Source of the DNA: DASWJZ01 sp963792885
GTDB lineage: Bacteria; Pseudomonadota; Alphaproteobacteria; Rhizobiales; Afifellaceae
Direction of reading: 5' to 3'
DNA length: 64,000 nucleotides
Assembly (NCBI GenBank): GCA_963792885.1
Contig: CAWBXX010000002.1
Coordinates: 620,001 to 684,000 of the forward strand
Positions 1 through 9,517 of the stretch are shown in pieces. Below the pieces are notes generated by a model that did no database searches, was not told the origin of the DNA, and saw only the letters and a program-made list of their open reading frames with translations. Made by a program: the position numbers and the translations under genes. Positions within the stretch are counted from its first letter, which is position 1. Each line of letters starts with the position of its first letter.

Positions 1-1
1 C

Positions 2-340
2 TGGGACGGCAGCGCCACTGCCGCGCGCGCCGTGCGCGCCGCTCTTCCGCTCCTGGCGGAAAGCACGGCCGTCACGGTGCTCACCGTAGGCGACCGCAAG
101 CCGGAGGAGCTCTCCGATATCGCCGTGCATCTGAGCCGGCACGGATTGCAGGTGGAGGTGAAGCACACGATCAGCGATGTCGCGGTCGCCGACACCCTAT
201 TGAATACCGTGTCCGACGAGGGCTTCGGCTACGTCGTGATGGGCGCCTATGGCCACAGCCGTGTGCGCGAGCAGCTTTTCGGCGGCGCCACGCGCGACAT
301 TCTCCGGGAGATGACCGTCCCGGTGCTGATGACGCACTGA
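2..340 (+). CDS. Universal stress protein (UspA family), C-terminal part
   Basis: The reading frame is open from the first bases of the window, so this is the 3' end of a gene that starts upstream. About 112 residues are visible, beginning WDGSATAARAVRAAL, which is the typical start of the second half of an alphaproteobacterial Usp domain. Near the end GYVVMGAYGHSR followed by LFGGATRDIL matches the G-x2-G-x9-G(S/T) nucleotide-binding signature of the family. The last residues, VPVLMTH, form the usual closing beta strand. Usp proteins are cytoplasmic stress proteins that often bind ATP. It converges on polA with 13 bases between the stop codons. The number of Usp domains in the full protein cannot be seen. 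Confidence 0.85.
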   Translation, partial: WDGSATAARAVRAALPLLAESTAVTVLTVGDRKPEELSDIAVHLSRHGLQVEVKHTISDVAVADTLLNTVSDEGFGYVVMGAYGHSRVREQLFGGATRDILREMTVPVLMTH

Positions 341-353
341 CCGACTTGTCGCC

Positions 354-3300
354 CTAGTGTGCCTCGTCCCAGTTGTCTGCCGCCCGCGCGTCGACGTGGA
401 GCGGCACGCGGAGATGGACCGCCGGTACCGCGGCGTTCTCCATCACGCTCCGGATCACCGGGATGGTGTCCTCGACCTCTTCGTCCGGCACCTCGAACAC
501 CAGTTCGTCGTGCACTTGCAGAAGCATGCGCGCGTTGAGGCCCGCCTCCTCCAACGCCTCGTCCATGCGGATCATGGCGCGCCGGATGATGTCTGCGGCC
601 GAGCCCTGGATCGGCGCGTTGATCGACGCGCGCTCCTGGAACGCGCGGAGCGAAGGCTGCGACGAGCGGATGTCGGGATAGTGCGCGCGCCGCCCGAAGA
701 GCGTCTCGACATAGAGATGCTCGCGGCAGAACGCCTTGGTGGAATCCATGTAGTCGCGGATGCCAGGGAAGCGCTCGAAATAGCGGTTGATGTAGTCGGC
801 CGCCTCGCCGCGCGGGATGCCGAGCTGCGCCGCGAGCCCGAAGGCGGAGATGCCGTAGATGATGCCGAAGTTGATCGCCTTGGCGCGCCGCCTGACCATC
901 GGGTCCATGCCTTCGACCGGCACGCCGAACATCTCCGACGCCGTCATCGCGTGGATGTCGAGGCCTTCATCGAAAGCCTTTACGAGCTGCGGGATGTCGG
1001 CCATATGCGCGAGCACGCGAAGCTCGATCTGGCTGTAGTCGGCGGAGACGAGCTTGTAGCCCTCCTCGGCGATGAAGGCGCGGCGGATGGCACGGCCCTC
1101 CTCGGTGCGGACCGGAATGTTCTGCAAATTCGGCTCCGATGACGAGAGCCGCCCGGTCGAGGTCGAGGCAAGCGCATAGTCGGTGTGGACGCGGCCGGTC
1201 TCCGGGTGGATGTAACCGGGGAGCGCGTCGGTGTAGGTTGACTTGAGCTTCGTCAGCTGCCGCCAGTCGACGATCTTCCGCGCGATCGGCACGCCTTCTT
1301 CCGCAAGCTCCTCGAGCACTTTGACATCGGTGGACCATTGCCCGGTCTTCGTCTTCTTGCCGCCGGGGAGCCCCATTTTGCCGAACAGGATGTCGCCGAG
1401 CTGCTTGGTCGAGCCGATGTTGAAGTCGCCGCCGGCAAGCTCGTAGATCTCCGCTTCGACCGCCGCCGCCTTCTGCGCGAAGTTGCCGGAGAGCCGCGAG
1501 AGGATCTGCCGGTCGACCTTGATGCCGCGGCTCTCCATCTTGGCGAGCACCGGGATCATCGGCCGCTCCAGACGTTCGTAGACGCGGGTCACCTGGTCGG
1601 CGGGAAGCCGCGCCTTAAGGACGCTCCAGACGCGGAGCGCCAGGTCGGAATCCTCCGCCGCATAGGTCGTCGCGCGATCGATCGGCACGCGGTCGAAACT
1701 CACCTTGTCTTTGCCCGTGCCGGTCACGGCTTTGAATTCGATCCGCTCGTGTCCGAAGAGATCGCTCGCGATCTCGCCGATGCCATGGCCGTGCTTCATC
1801 GCCCCGGCGTCGAGCGCGTAGGACATGAGGATCGTGTCGTCGATCGGCGCCGTTGCGATGCCGTGGCGCTGAAGCACCAGCCAGTCGTCCTTGATGTTCT
1901 GACCGATCTTCATCACCGCGGGGTCTTCGAGCAGCGGCTTCAGCGCGGCGAGCGCTGCGTCGAGCGGTATCTGGTCTTTCTCCAGTCCGCCGCCGAAGAT
2001 GTCGCCGTCGCTGGTGCGGTGGCCGAGCGGCACGTAGCAGGAATTGCCCGGCTGAAGCGCGAGCGCGATACCGCAAATCTCCACGAGCATCGGGCTCGGC
2101 CCGACGGTCTCGACCTCGATCGCGACCACCCCGGAGTCGCGCGCCGCTTCGATCCATCGTTGAAGCGCATCGAGCGTGCGCACGCACTCATATGTCTCGA
2201 CGGCGATCTTCTGGCCGCTCGCGTTCTTCATCCGCGCCGCTGCAAGATCGGCCGGCTTTCCAAGCGCGCTCTTCGCCTCGCGGCTCACCGGCTTTCCGGC
2301 GCCGCGCGTACGCGGATCGGGACCGAGCGGAAGCCGGCCCTGCGTTTGCGCCGAAGGCGTTGCTGCAGGTCTTTCCGAGACGCCCCCCTCTGAAACACCG
2401 ATGTCAGGACCGTGTGCCGGTCCGCCGACGCCCTGCCAGCCTTGAATTTCGAGCCTCGCGGGTTCGATTTCGGCCGGATCGACGCCGGTCTTGTCGGCGA
2501 CGCGCTTGGTCAGCGCCGCGAACTCCATCGCCTTGCAGAACGCGACCGCCTTCGCGCCGTCGACGGACTCGACCGCGAGGTCGCCGATCGGCACGTCGAG
2601 CGGCACGTCGTTGGAGAGCGTCACGAGCTTTCGCGAGATGCGCGCCTGCTTCGCGTGCTCGATCAGGTTCTCGCGCCGCTTCTGCTGCTTGATCTCCGAG
2701 GCGCGCGAAAGAAGCGTTTCGAGGTCGCCGTATTCGTCGAGAAGCTGCGCTGCCGTCTTCGGTCCGATGCCCGGCACGCCTGGCACGTTGTCGGTCGAAT
2801 CTCCGACGAGCGACTGAAGCTCGATCATCTTCTCCGGATAGACGCCGAACTTCTCCTTCACAGCCCCGCGGTCGATGACGACGTTCTTCATCGTGTCGAC
2901 CATCGTGACGCCGGGCTTGATGAGCTGCATCAGATCCTTGTCGGAGGAGACGATGGTGACGCTCGCGCCGGCTTCCGTCGCTTGCCTGGCGTAGGTCGCG
3001 ATCAGGTCGTCCGCCTCCCAACCCTCCTGCTCGAGGCACGCGAGGTTGAACGCGCGCGTCGCCTGTCGGATGAGCCCGAATTGCGGGATCAGGTCGGAAG
3101 GCGGCTCTGGCCGGTGCGCCTTGTAGTCGGGATAGATCTCACGGCGGAACGTCTTCGCCGAATAGTCGAAGATGACGGCGAAGTGCGTCGGCCCCTTGTA
3201 GGAATCTTTGGCGCCCTTCTCCGGCGACGGTCCCTCCTGCAGCATCTTCCAGATCATGTTGCAGAAGCCGGCGACCGCGCCGACCGGAAGATTGTCGGAC

Positions 3301-3455
3301 TTCCGCGTCAGCGGCGGCAGCGCGTGGAAGGCGCGGAAGATGAAACCGGAGCCGTCGACCAGGATCAGATGGTCGCCGGCATGAAGCGGAGCCTTGGCGA
3401 GGGGCGCGCGGGAAGCTTTGGCCATGGCGGACATTTCGCCCGCCGTGCGGGCCAT
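354..3455 (-). CDS. polA: DNA polymerase I
   Basis: 1033 residues. The 5'-3' nuclease domain spans about 28-320 (ILVDGSGFIF, GWEADDL, SSDKDL, VGDSTDNVPGVPGIGPKTA). A low-complexity linker covers about 340-410. The 3'-5' exonuclease domain spans about 420-620, and the polymerase domain about 630-1033 with motif A DYSQIELR (D805), motif B RRRAKAINFGIIYG and motif C QVHDELVFE (D982). The protein joins Okazaki fragments and fills repair gaps. In the exonuclease site the first acidic ligand, usually Asp (D355 in E. coli), reads Glu (AIEVET, E447); the other ligands E449, D524 and D602 are present. The linker makes it longer than the E. coli enzyme (928). The ATG at 3455 is used; a second ATG lies ten codons in. 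Confidence 0.97.
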   Translation of the reverse strand: MARTAGEMSAMAKASRAPLAKAPLHAGDHLILVDGSGFIFRAFHALPPLTRKSDNLPVGAVAGFCNMIWKMLQEGPSPEKGAKDSYKGPTHFAVIFDYSAKTFRREIYPDYKAHRPEPPSDLIPQFGLIRQATRAFNLACLEQEGWEADDLIATYARQATEAGASVTIVSSDKDLMQLIKPGVTMVDTMKNVVIDRGAVKEKFGVYPEKMIELQSLVGDSTDNVPGVPGIGPKTAAQLLDEYGDLETLLSRASEIKQQKRRENLIEHAKQARISRKLVTLSNDVPLDVPIGDLAVESVDGAKAVAFCKAMEFAALTKRVADKTGVDPAEIEPARLEIQGWQGVGGPAHGPDIGVSEGGVSERPAATPSAQTQGRLPLGPDPRTRGAGKPVSREAKSALGKPADLAAARMKNASGQKIAVETYECVRTLDALQRWIEAARDSGVVAIEVETVGPSPMLVEICGIALALQPGNSCYVPLGHRTSDGDIFGGGLEKDQIPLDAALAALKPLLEDPAVMKIGQNIKDDWLVLQRHGIATAPIDDTILMSYALDAGAMKHGHGIGEIASDLFGHERIEFKAVTGTGKDKVSFDRVPIDRATTYAAEDSDLALRVWSVLKARLPADQVTRVYERLERPMIPVLAKMESRGIKVDRQILSRLSGNFAQKAAAVEAEIYELAGGDFNIGSTKQLGDILFGKMGLPGGKKTKTGQWSTDVKVLEELAEEGVPIARKIVDWRQLTKLKSTYTDALPGYIHPETGRVHTDYALASTSTGRLSSSEPNLQNIPVRTEEGRAIRRAFIAEEGYKLVSADYSQIELRVLAHMADIPQLVKAFDEGLDIHAMTASEMFGVPVEGMDPMVRRRAKAINFGIIYGISAFGLAAQLGIPRGEAADYINRYFERFPGIRDYMDSTKAFCREHLYVETLFGRRAHYPDIRSSQPSLRAFQERASINAPIQGSAADIIRRAMIRMDEALEEAGLNARMLLQVHDELVFEVPDEEVEDTIPVIRSVMENAAVPAVHLRVPLHVDARAADNWDEAH

Positions 3456-3504
3456 TTCAAGCGATTAGTCCGCGCTCCGCGCAGCTTCAGGCGACGCCGC
3501 GCTG

Positions 3505-3927
3505 TTATCCTCTGATCCCGACGGTCATTGTCGGCGTGCGGATGGTGTAGGCGCCGCTGGGGCTGTTGCCGCTGATGAATCGGAAAGTGCCCTTGATCGC
3601 CGTCAGCGTAACCTTCTTGGCGGTGTTGTCGGGATTGAACACGAAGGTGTCGATCGTGAGCCGCGAGTTCGGCCCGATCACGATGCGAGTGTCGTCTATG
3701 AACTTGATCTGCGCGAGGCCGTTCGGGCTTGCGACGATCTGGTCGCCGATGAAGACGGCGCCTTCAAGCTCGATCAAACGCTTCCCGCCGGGGCCGCTGG
3801 CGTTCACCGCGGGGTCAACGCGAACGGCATGACCGCTTGGCTCGAGCGCCAGAGCCGGCCCGGTGAACACCGCGGCAGCCGCGAGCGCGATAAAGCCAAG
3901 GCCGAGGAAAACGCGTGTCGTGCCCAT
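3505..3927 (-). CDS. FecR-domain secreted protein, short at the C terminus
   Basis: 140 residues from the ATG at 3927, which has a strong purine-rich ribosome-binding site (GGGAGGGGG). The open frame continues upstream without a better start. Residues 1-27 form a signal peptide ending GPALA. The rest is a FecR-like periplasmic domain (GAVFIGDQIVASPNGLAQIKF, then GTFRFISGNSPSGAYTIRTP). In the alphaproteobacterial relatives I know, the TP-x-x-x-GIRG motif is followed by further beta strands; here the protein stops immediately after GIRG. The 3' end may therefore have been lost, or this is a naturally short variant. It lies 49 bases ahead of polA on the same strand. Function unknown; the FecR fold usually has a binding or scaffolding role. 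Confidence 0.7.
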   Translation of the reverse strand: MGTTRVFLGLGFIALAAAAVFTGPALALEPSGHAVRVDPAVNASGPGGKRLIELEGAVFIGDQIVASPNGLAQIKFIDDTRIVIGPNSRLTIDTFVFNPDNTAKKVTLTAIKGTFRFISGNSPSGAYTIRTPTMTVGIRG

Positions 3928-4067
3928 CGAGACCCCCTCCCGAGCCGCAGCTTCGATGCGGCGTAGTGGAGCGTCGGGCGCGGCCGTTTCACGCGTATGT
4001 CGCGCTCGCGGGAAAGTGGTTTCGCCGCCGGGATCGTCTGCGAATTCGTGGAAAGGCTCCGGCGGCG

Positions 4068-5099
4068 CTATTCCGCCGGGACCATCGCCTCCGGCGCCCT
4101 GCTGCGACGGGTGCCGTCGATCCGCGCCCATTGCGGGCGCTCGAAGAGGAATTTCCCGTAGCCCGTCGCCTGGATGAAAGCGTAGAGGACCACGGGCGCC
4201 GCCACGCCGATCATCGTGACAAGCAGCGAGATCGTGCCGATGTCGGTGATGATGCCCGTCTTCAGAAGCACCGTGCGGGAAAGCGCCATCGGCAGGAAGA
4301 AGGAGAGATAGATTACGATCGAGTGCTCGCCGAGCCAGCGGAGCGCCGGCGCGACGGCCGTCTGCGTCAGCAACGTCGCAAGCGTGACGATGGCGAGCGC
4401 ACCGGCGAGGCCGAGCGCCAGGCTGACGAAAGGAAGACTGCCGAAGCCTGCGAAGACGAGGGCGCCGTGGAGCAGCGCCCAGAGCACAAGGCCTGTCAGC
4501 GCGATCGAGCGGTCGGCGGTCGCCTCGTCGGCGAGCCAGAAGACCTGCCGCGCGAAGATGTAGCCCGAGTAGAAGTAGACGTAGCGCGCGGCGAACTCGT
4601 CGATCAGCACCGAGCCGGTGTTGATATGTGCGATCTCAAGCGCCGCCGCCGCGACCCACACGAGGAGCCACGGCACGTTTTTCAGGAGCCGCGTGACGAG
4701 CAGGAAGAGCGCGAGATGATAGATGAACCACAGCGTTCCCCACGGCTCGATGTAGGCGGTGAGATACTGGCTGACGAGCCCGCCCCAGCCGAATTCCGCA
4801 GCGATCCCCGGTGCCTTGACGGCGAACTGGATGGTGAGCCAGAGCGCATAGAAATAGAAGAAGTGCAGCACCTTGCGGTCGAGAAAGAGGCGCCACGGCG
4901 CGTCGATGCGCCTTGAGAGGAAAAGGCCAGCGATCAGGAAGAAGTCCGGCATGCGGAAGGGACGCGCGAACTCCACGACGTATCCCATCCAGCCGGGTGC
5001 GCCGGCTGCTTTCTCAACGCCGAGTGTAGAGTGCATCATCACCACCATGATGATGCAAATGCCCTTGGCGACGTCGACCCAATCGACGCGTCTAGCCAT
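4068..5099 (-). CDS. Acyltransferase 3 family membrane protein
   Basis: 343 residues from the ATG at 5099, chosen because GAGGAG sits about ten bases upstream; the frame is open for 24 more codons. The N terminus, ARRVDWVDVAKGICIIMVVMMHST, matches acyltransferase-3 (OafA/NodX-like) inner-membrane enzymes, with the conserved His after the first helix. PFRMPDFFLIAGLFLSRR gives the family's second signature. About ten hydrophobic segments follow. Such enzymes move acyl groups onto cell-surface sugars or lipids; the acceptor here is unknown. The gene stands alone, divergent from the penicillin-binding protein gene downstream, so a role in envelope modification is an inference. Confidence 0.85.
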   Translation of the reverse strand: MARRVDWVDVAKGICIIMVVMMHSTLGVEKAAGAPGWMGYVVEFARPFRMPDFFLIAGLFLSRRIDAPWRLFLDRKVLHFFYFYALWLTIQFAVKAPGIAAEFGWGGLVSQYLTAYIEPWGTLWFIYHLALFLLVTRLLKNVPWLLVWVAAAALEIAHINTGSVLIDEFAARYVYFYSGYIFARQVFWLADEATADRSIALTGLVLWALLHGALVFAGFGSLPFVSLALGLAGALAIVTLATLLTQTAVAPALRWLGEHSIVIYLSFFLPMALSRTVLLKTGIITDIGTISLLVTMIGVAAPVVLYAFIQATGYGKFLFERPQWARIDGTRRSRAPEAMVPAE

Positions 5100-5262
5100 G
5101 ACGGGGGCTCCTCGAATTGCCGCTTGCCCGTCGTTTTGGGGATTCCGACCCCGCCTGTCGCGTCCTTCCATAAGAGAGGGTTAACGCTGAAGCAGGTACT
5201 AATGCCCCTCAAATCGCCAAATTTGGCGCTGACACGGGCCCTGGGGCAGAGCTGGATCAGGA

Positions 5263-7462
5263 ATGGCAGGTCGCAAGAACCGGCGAAGAATCGAGCCGAG
5301 TTTTACGAGCGCTGAGCCGCAGGACCTTGCCGTTGCGGCGGACGAGCGCCCGGTCGAGACACCCCGCCGCGCACCCCAGAAGGCTCAGAAGCGCCGCCCC
5401 AAGGCCAAGAAGCCGAAGCGCAGCGCGCGCGAGCGCCGCCGCCGCTCGATCATCGGTCTAGCCTTCCGTCTGATCTTCACGCTCGGCGCCTCGGTGGCGG
5501 TCGCCGGCATCGGCATGATCGCCTATTTCGCCGCCGAGCTGCCGGGTGCTTCGGAGTGGCGCGTCCCCGATCGTCCGCCCAACATCCAGATTCTTGCTGT
5601 CGACGGACGGCTGATCGGCAATCGCGGCGACACCGGCGGCGAGGCGGTCAACCTCTCCGAGCTTCCGCCCTATGTGCCGAATGCGGTGATCGCCATCGAA
5701 GACCGGCGCTTCCGCACGCATTACGGGGTCGATCCGATCGGGCTCCTGCGCGCCGTGGCGAAGAACGCCTTCGCCGGCGGGGTGGTGGAGGGCGGCTCCA
5801 CGCTCACCCAGCAGCTCGCCAAGAACATGTTCCTGACGCCCGAGCGCTCACTGAAGCGCAAGGTGCAGGAGGTCATCCTGTCGTTGTGGCTGGAGACCAA
5901 ATACTCGAAGGACCAGATCCTCGAGCTTTATCTGAATCGCGTCTATTTTGGCTCAGGCGCCTACGGCATCGAGGCCGCTGCCAACCGCTATTTCAATGTC
6001 GACGCCCGCAAGCTGACGCTCGGACAGGCCGCGATCCTCGCCGGCGTGCTGCCCGCCCCGAGCCGCTATGCGCCGAACAAGCATCCGGACGCCGCGCGCC
6101 AGCGGGCAGACCTCGGTACTCGCCGCCATGACCGACGAGGGTTACATCACGGCGGAGCAGGCGAAGACGGCGCGCGACACGCCTCCGCAGGCATCCGACT
6201 ATCACCTGAGCCGCAGCGGCAACTATATCGCCGACTGGGTGATGGACGTGCTCCCCTATCACATCGGCAGCGTCGAGCAGGACGTCGTCGTCGAGACGAC
6301 GGTCGACCTCGACCTGCAGCAAGCAGCCGAGAAGGCGGTCGCCGACACGCTGGCCGACGAGGGCGCCAAATACGGCGTCGGCGAGGGCGCGATGGACGTG
6401 GTCGACGGCACCGGTGCGGTCCGCGCCATGGTCGGCGGGCGCTCCTATGCGGAAAGCCAGTTCAATCGCGCCGTCGAGGCGCGCCGCCAGCCGGGCTCCG
6501 CCTTCAAGCCTTTCGTCTATCTGACCGCGCTCGAGAAGCTCGGCTATCGGCCCGACACGGTGATGATCGACCAGCCGGTGACCTTCGGCAACTGGTCGCC
6601 GCAGAATTATGACGGAAAGTTCCGCGGTCCGATCACGCTGGTCGACGCGCTCGCGCATTCGATCAACACGATCGCCGCGCAGCTTGTCGACCAGGTCACG
6701 CCGGAATCGGTGGTGCAGACCGCGAAGCGTCTCGGCATCAACTCCGCGCTTGAAGCCGTGCCGTCGATCGCGCTCGGCACCTCCGAGGTCACGCTTCTGG
6801 AGATGACCGGCGCCTATGCGCCGTTCTCGAACGGCGGCTACTCCGTGCTTCCCTACGTGGTGCAACGGGTGCGCACGCCGAAAGGCGACGTTCTCTACGA
6901 TCGCACCGCGGATGCAGCGCCCCGCCGCGTGATCTCGATCGAGAGCGTCGCCTTGATGAACTACATGCTGCAGACGACCGTCGAGATGGGCACGGGCGCC
7001 CGCGCGCGGCTTGCCGGCTGGCCGGCGGGCGGCAAGACCGGGACGAGCCAGAATTTCCGTGACGCCTGGTTCATCGGCTACACGGCCAACCTGACCGCCG
7101 GCGTCTGGGTCGGTAACGACACCGACGCCCCGACCAAGCATGCATCCGGCGCCAACGTGCCGGCCGAGATCTGGTCGAAGTTCATGACCAAGGCGCATCA
7201 GGGCGTGCCGGTCCAGCAGCTTCCGGGCACCGACCTCGTCGCCTACCTCATGGCACAGCCGCCGCCGCAGGCGCAGAGCGGTTTCCCGGGCTTCGCCGGC
7301 TATGCTGCGGTGAGTCCCGAGGAGCAGGCGGCAAACGAGCAGCGCATGCGAAATTGCATCCTGAACCGGAGGCCGGGTTGCGCGACGGAGCCGCTGGCCG
7401 GGGAGCCGCAGCCGCAGCCGGCCCGTCGGCGCGGTTTCTTCGAGCGTCTGTTCGGAGGCTGA
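5263..7462 (+). pseudogene. Class A penicillin-binding protein (PBP1A family), frameshifted
   Basis: Two overlapping frames (5263-6112 and about 6100-7462) together make one bifunctional peptidoglycan synthase of about 732 residues. The first has a basic cytoplasmic tail, one membrane helix (about 65-88) and a GT51 glycosyltransferase domain with the catalytic EDRRFRTHYG and GGSTLTQQLAKN motifs. The second continues with VLAAMTDEGYIT and the transpeptidase domain: SxxK in PGSAFKPF, SxN in AHSINT and KTG in GGKTGTSQNF. The break is an extra base at the GGG run 6104-6106; removing one G restores ARQRQTSVLAAM. Both halves are otherwise intact and free of other damage, so a sequencing indel is more likely than a dead gene. 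Expected location is the inner membrane, facing the periplasm. Confidence 0.88.
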
Positions 7463-7472
7463 GGCCGGCGCC

Positions 7473-8207
7473 CTAGCGCGCGCGGCCGACGGCTGAGAGC
7501 CCGATCCCGGCCTCGTTCAGCCACGCCCGCGCCACGGCGTGGTCGGGGTCGAGCTCCGACACGAGCGCCCAGAAGCGCGGGCCGTGGTTCATGATCCTGA
7601 GATGCGCGACCTCGTGGGCGGCGAGGTAGTCGAGGACTCGCGGCGGGGCGAGTACGAGGCGCCAGGAGAAGGTCAGCACGCGCGTCGAGGAGCAGGAGCC
7701 CCAGCGGCTTTTCGGGTCGGCGATGCGGATACGCGAGGCTCTGCGGCCGACAGCCTTTTCGTGGCGGGTGACCGCGGCGGTGATATCGCGGCGCGCCTCC
7801 CTCTTCAAAAAGTCGGTCACCCGCCGCACCAGGAACTCAGCCTCGCCGGGGATGGTAAGAACATACCCGCCGTTGCGCTTCTCCAGGCTGATCACGCCCC
7901 GCCCGCGGCGCGCGCGAATGCGGCAGGGGAGCCCGCGGAGCGGGAAGGTGGCGCCGTCGGCAAAAGGGGCGGAAGGGGCGAGCAGGCGGAGGCGCTCCTC
8001 AAGCCACGTCAGGTGCTCGCGCAGGAACCGCTCCGCCTGGGAGACCGCCGTCCGGCTCGGGAGGGTCAGAACTGGCAGCCCGAGCGCCTCGTCGACCCTC
8101 AGAATAATGCGGTGGGCTCTGGGATTCCGCCTGATCGCGACCGGAATACGACGCCCTGCGGCCGCTATAAGGAGCTTTTCCGGGGCGCGCTTCAGGGCGA
8201 TGGTCAT
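7473..8207 (-). CDS. YgjP-type M48-like metallopeptidase (DUF45)
   Basis: 244 residues from the ATG at 8207; the frame stays open to 8249 but nothing recognisable is gained. The C-terminal half carries HEVAHLRIMNHGPRFW, the HExxH zinc site with its third ligand region, and DPKSRWGSCSS just before it, both characteristic of the YgjP/DUF45 family. The N-terminal half binds nothing obvious and matches the family's beta-rich lead domain. Relatives are cytoplasmic predicted metallopeptidases of uncertain substrate. It converges on the penicillin-binding protein gene, with 10 bases between the two stops. No partner gene is evident. Confidence 0.88.
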   Translation of the reverse strand: MTIALKRAPEKLLIAAAGRRIPVAIRRNPRAHRIILRVDEALGLPVLTLPSRTAVSQAERFLREHLTWLEERLRLLAPSAPFADGATFPLRGLPCRIRARRGRGVISLEKRNGGYVLTIPGEAEFLVRRVTDFLKREARRDITAAVTRHEKAVGRRASRIRIADPKSRWGSCSSTRVLTFSWRLVLAPPRVLDYLAAHEVAHLRIMNHGPRFWALVSELDPDHAVARAWLNEAGIGLSAVGRAR

Positions 8208-8253
8208 GGTTAATACTTGCCAAGAGTCGAACGACTCCGGAAGGCCCAAAACG

Positions 8254-8276
8254 AAAAACGGGGCCTTTCGGCCCCG
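8254..8276 (-). terminator. Intrinsic terminator downstream of the DUF2852 gene
   Basis: A perfect 7-bp GC stem with a four-base loop (8259-8276) is followed, reading on the minus strand, by five T residues (8254-8258 as A on the plus strand) and a further T-rich stretch. It lies 24 bases after the stop of the gene at 8301-8736, so it should end that transcript. A T-run on the other side also makes it usable in the opposite direction. Confidence 0.85.
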
Positions 8277-8300
8277 TGATTTTTTCAGGTCGGGTCTGCA

Positions 8301-8736
8301 TCAGGCGGAGGCCTGGTCTCCGCTCCCGGTCCGGTTGCGGAATTCCCGCATGAAGGCGCCGAATTCCTCCTGGTCCTTCACGCGGCGGAGCTCGGCGAGG
8401 AAGCTCTCGAACTCGGCGCGCATGGCCTCCAGCTTGCGGCGCTCCTCTTCGAGGCGCCTAAGCTCCTGCGCCCGGGTACTCGTCGAAAGCGGCGTTCCCG
8501 GTCCGTCCGCGGAAGCCGTCCGGCCCCTGCCACCCCTGCGCGCGCTCCGAGAAGGAGCGGAAATGGCCCTTCACGTCCTGCGCTTTGGAGGCGATCTCCT
8601 CGCCCCAGATGATCCAGGCGAGCATGGCAAGGCCGAGCGGCCAGAACAACGCAAAGCCGAGGATCATCAGAACGATATTGAGAGCCGTCCAGCGGCCGCG
8701 CGTCGAAGGGCGGGTCGCGGTTGCGGTGTGGTTCAT
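8301..8736 (-). pseudogene. DUF2852 membrane protein, frameshifted
   Basis: From the ATG at 8736 the frame reads 92 residues with a single membrane helix (NIVLMILGFALFWPLGLAML) and then stops artificially after FDEY. Shifting by one base at the CCCGGG run 8471-8476 restores RAQELRRLEEERRKLEAMR and continues to a TGA at 8301-8303, giving about 144 residues, the usual size of the DUF2852 family. The restored C terminus is a charged coiled coil of the kind found in that family (FxxFLxELRRVKDQEEFxxFM). Function is unknown. A perfect intrinsic terminator follows the restored stop, which supports the longer reading. Confidence 0.8.
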
Positions 8737-8883
8737 GGGACTCCCTTTCAGTCAACGACAGAAGGGAAATGGGAAGGGCCAAAACCCGCTTCAAGCAAAA
8801 TCGGACGGCGTTCGGCCGATTGCAGTTCGCAATCAGTCAGCGCCGTTTTGGGTAGATCGCTCTTGCCGAAAAAGCGCGACGGT

Positions 8884-9456
8884 TCAGGTCCGCCGCACGC
8901 ACCAGGCGAGCCAGCCGATCGCCGCGCCAACCGAGATCAGGTTGATGCCGAGCAACAGCCCGATCAGCCATGCCGCCGAGACCGGCATGCTGGCCCAAAG
9001 GATCAGCGACAGGACGATGCCGACAAGGCCGCTGGCAAGCACCCATCCCCAATTCGGAAACGGCCGGATGGTCAGCGCGAAGACGACCTTCGACATGCCC
9101 TCAATCATGAAGAACACGATGAGGAGAAGCGCGATCGTCACGATTCCCTGTGCGGGATCGCGCAGGAAAAGGAAGCCGATCAGCACGGCGAGGATGACCG
9201 AGATGAGCTGCAGCCAGAAATGCGGCACGTGACGCGCGCCGATAAGGCTGAAGCTCTGAACGATCCCGGTCACGATGAGCAGCCACCCAAGAAGCACGAT
9301 GATCGCCGAAGCCGAAATCACGGGGTAGACGATCGCCAAGACGCCGGCCGCGATCAGCAGGACGCCTTCCAGGAGATACCAGAAAGAGTACCGCTTGACG
9401 GTCTGCCGCATGGCATCACGGAAGACCTCTGCAGCGGCGTCGAGCGACATCGACAT
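8884..9456 (-). CDS. HdeD-family (DUF308) membrane protein
   Basis: 190 residues with six hydrophobic segments in three pairs, the layout of HdeD/DUF308 proteins. The opening RYSFWYLLEGVLLIAAGVLAI and the repeated glycine-rich helices (GWLLIVTGIVQSF, GLVGIVLSLILWA) are typical. HdeD of E. coli is an acid-stress membrane protein; the role in alphaproteobacteria is not established. It is transcribed in the same direction as the broken dehydrogenase fragment and the reductase upstream, but 250 bases separate them, so a separate transcript is likely. Confidence 0.85.
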   Translation of the reverse strand: MSMSLDAAAEVFRDAMRQTVKRYSFWYLLEGVLLIAAGVLAIVYPVISASAIIVLLGWLLIVTGIVQSFSLIGARHVPHFWLQLISVILAVLIGFLFLRDPAQGIVTIALLLIVFFMIEGMSKVVFALTIRPFPNWGWVLASGLVGIVLSLILWASMPVSAAWLIGLLLGINLISVGAAIGWLAWCVRRT

Positions 9457-9517
9457 GCTTCCATCACCTTCACAGCCGGCGCGAAACGCGCAGCCGTCAA
9501 ATCATGCGGGCTTGCAA

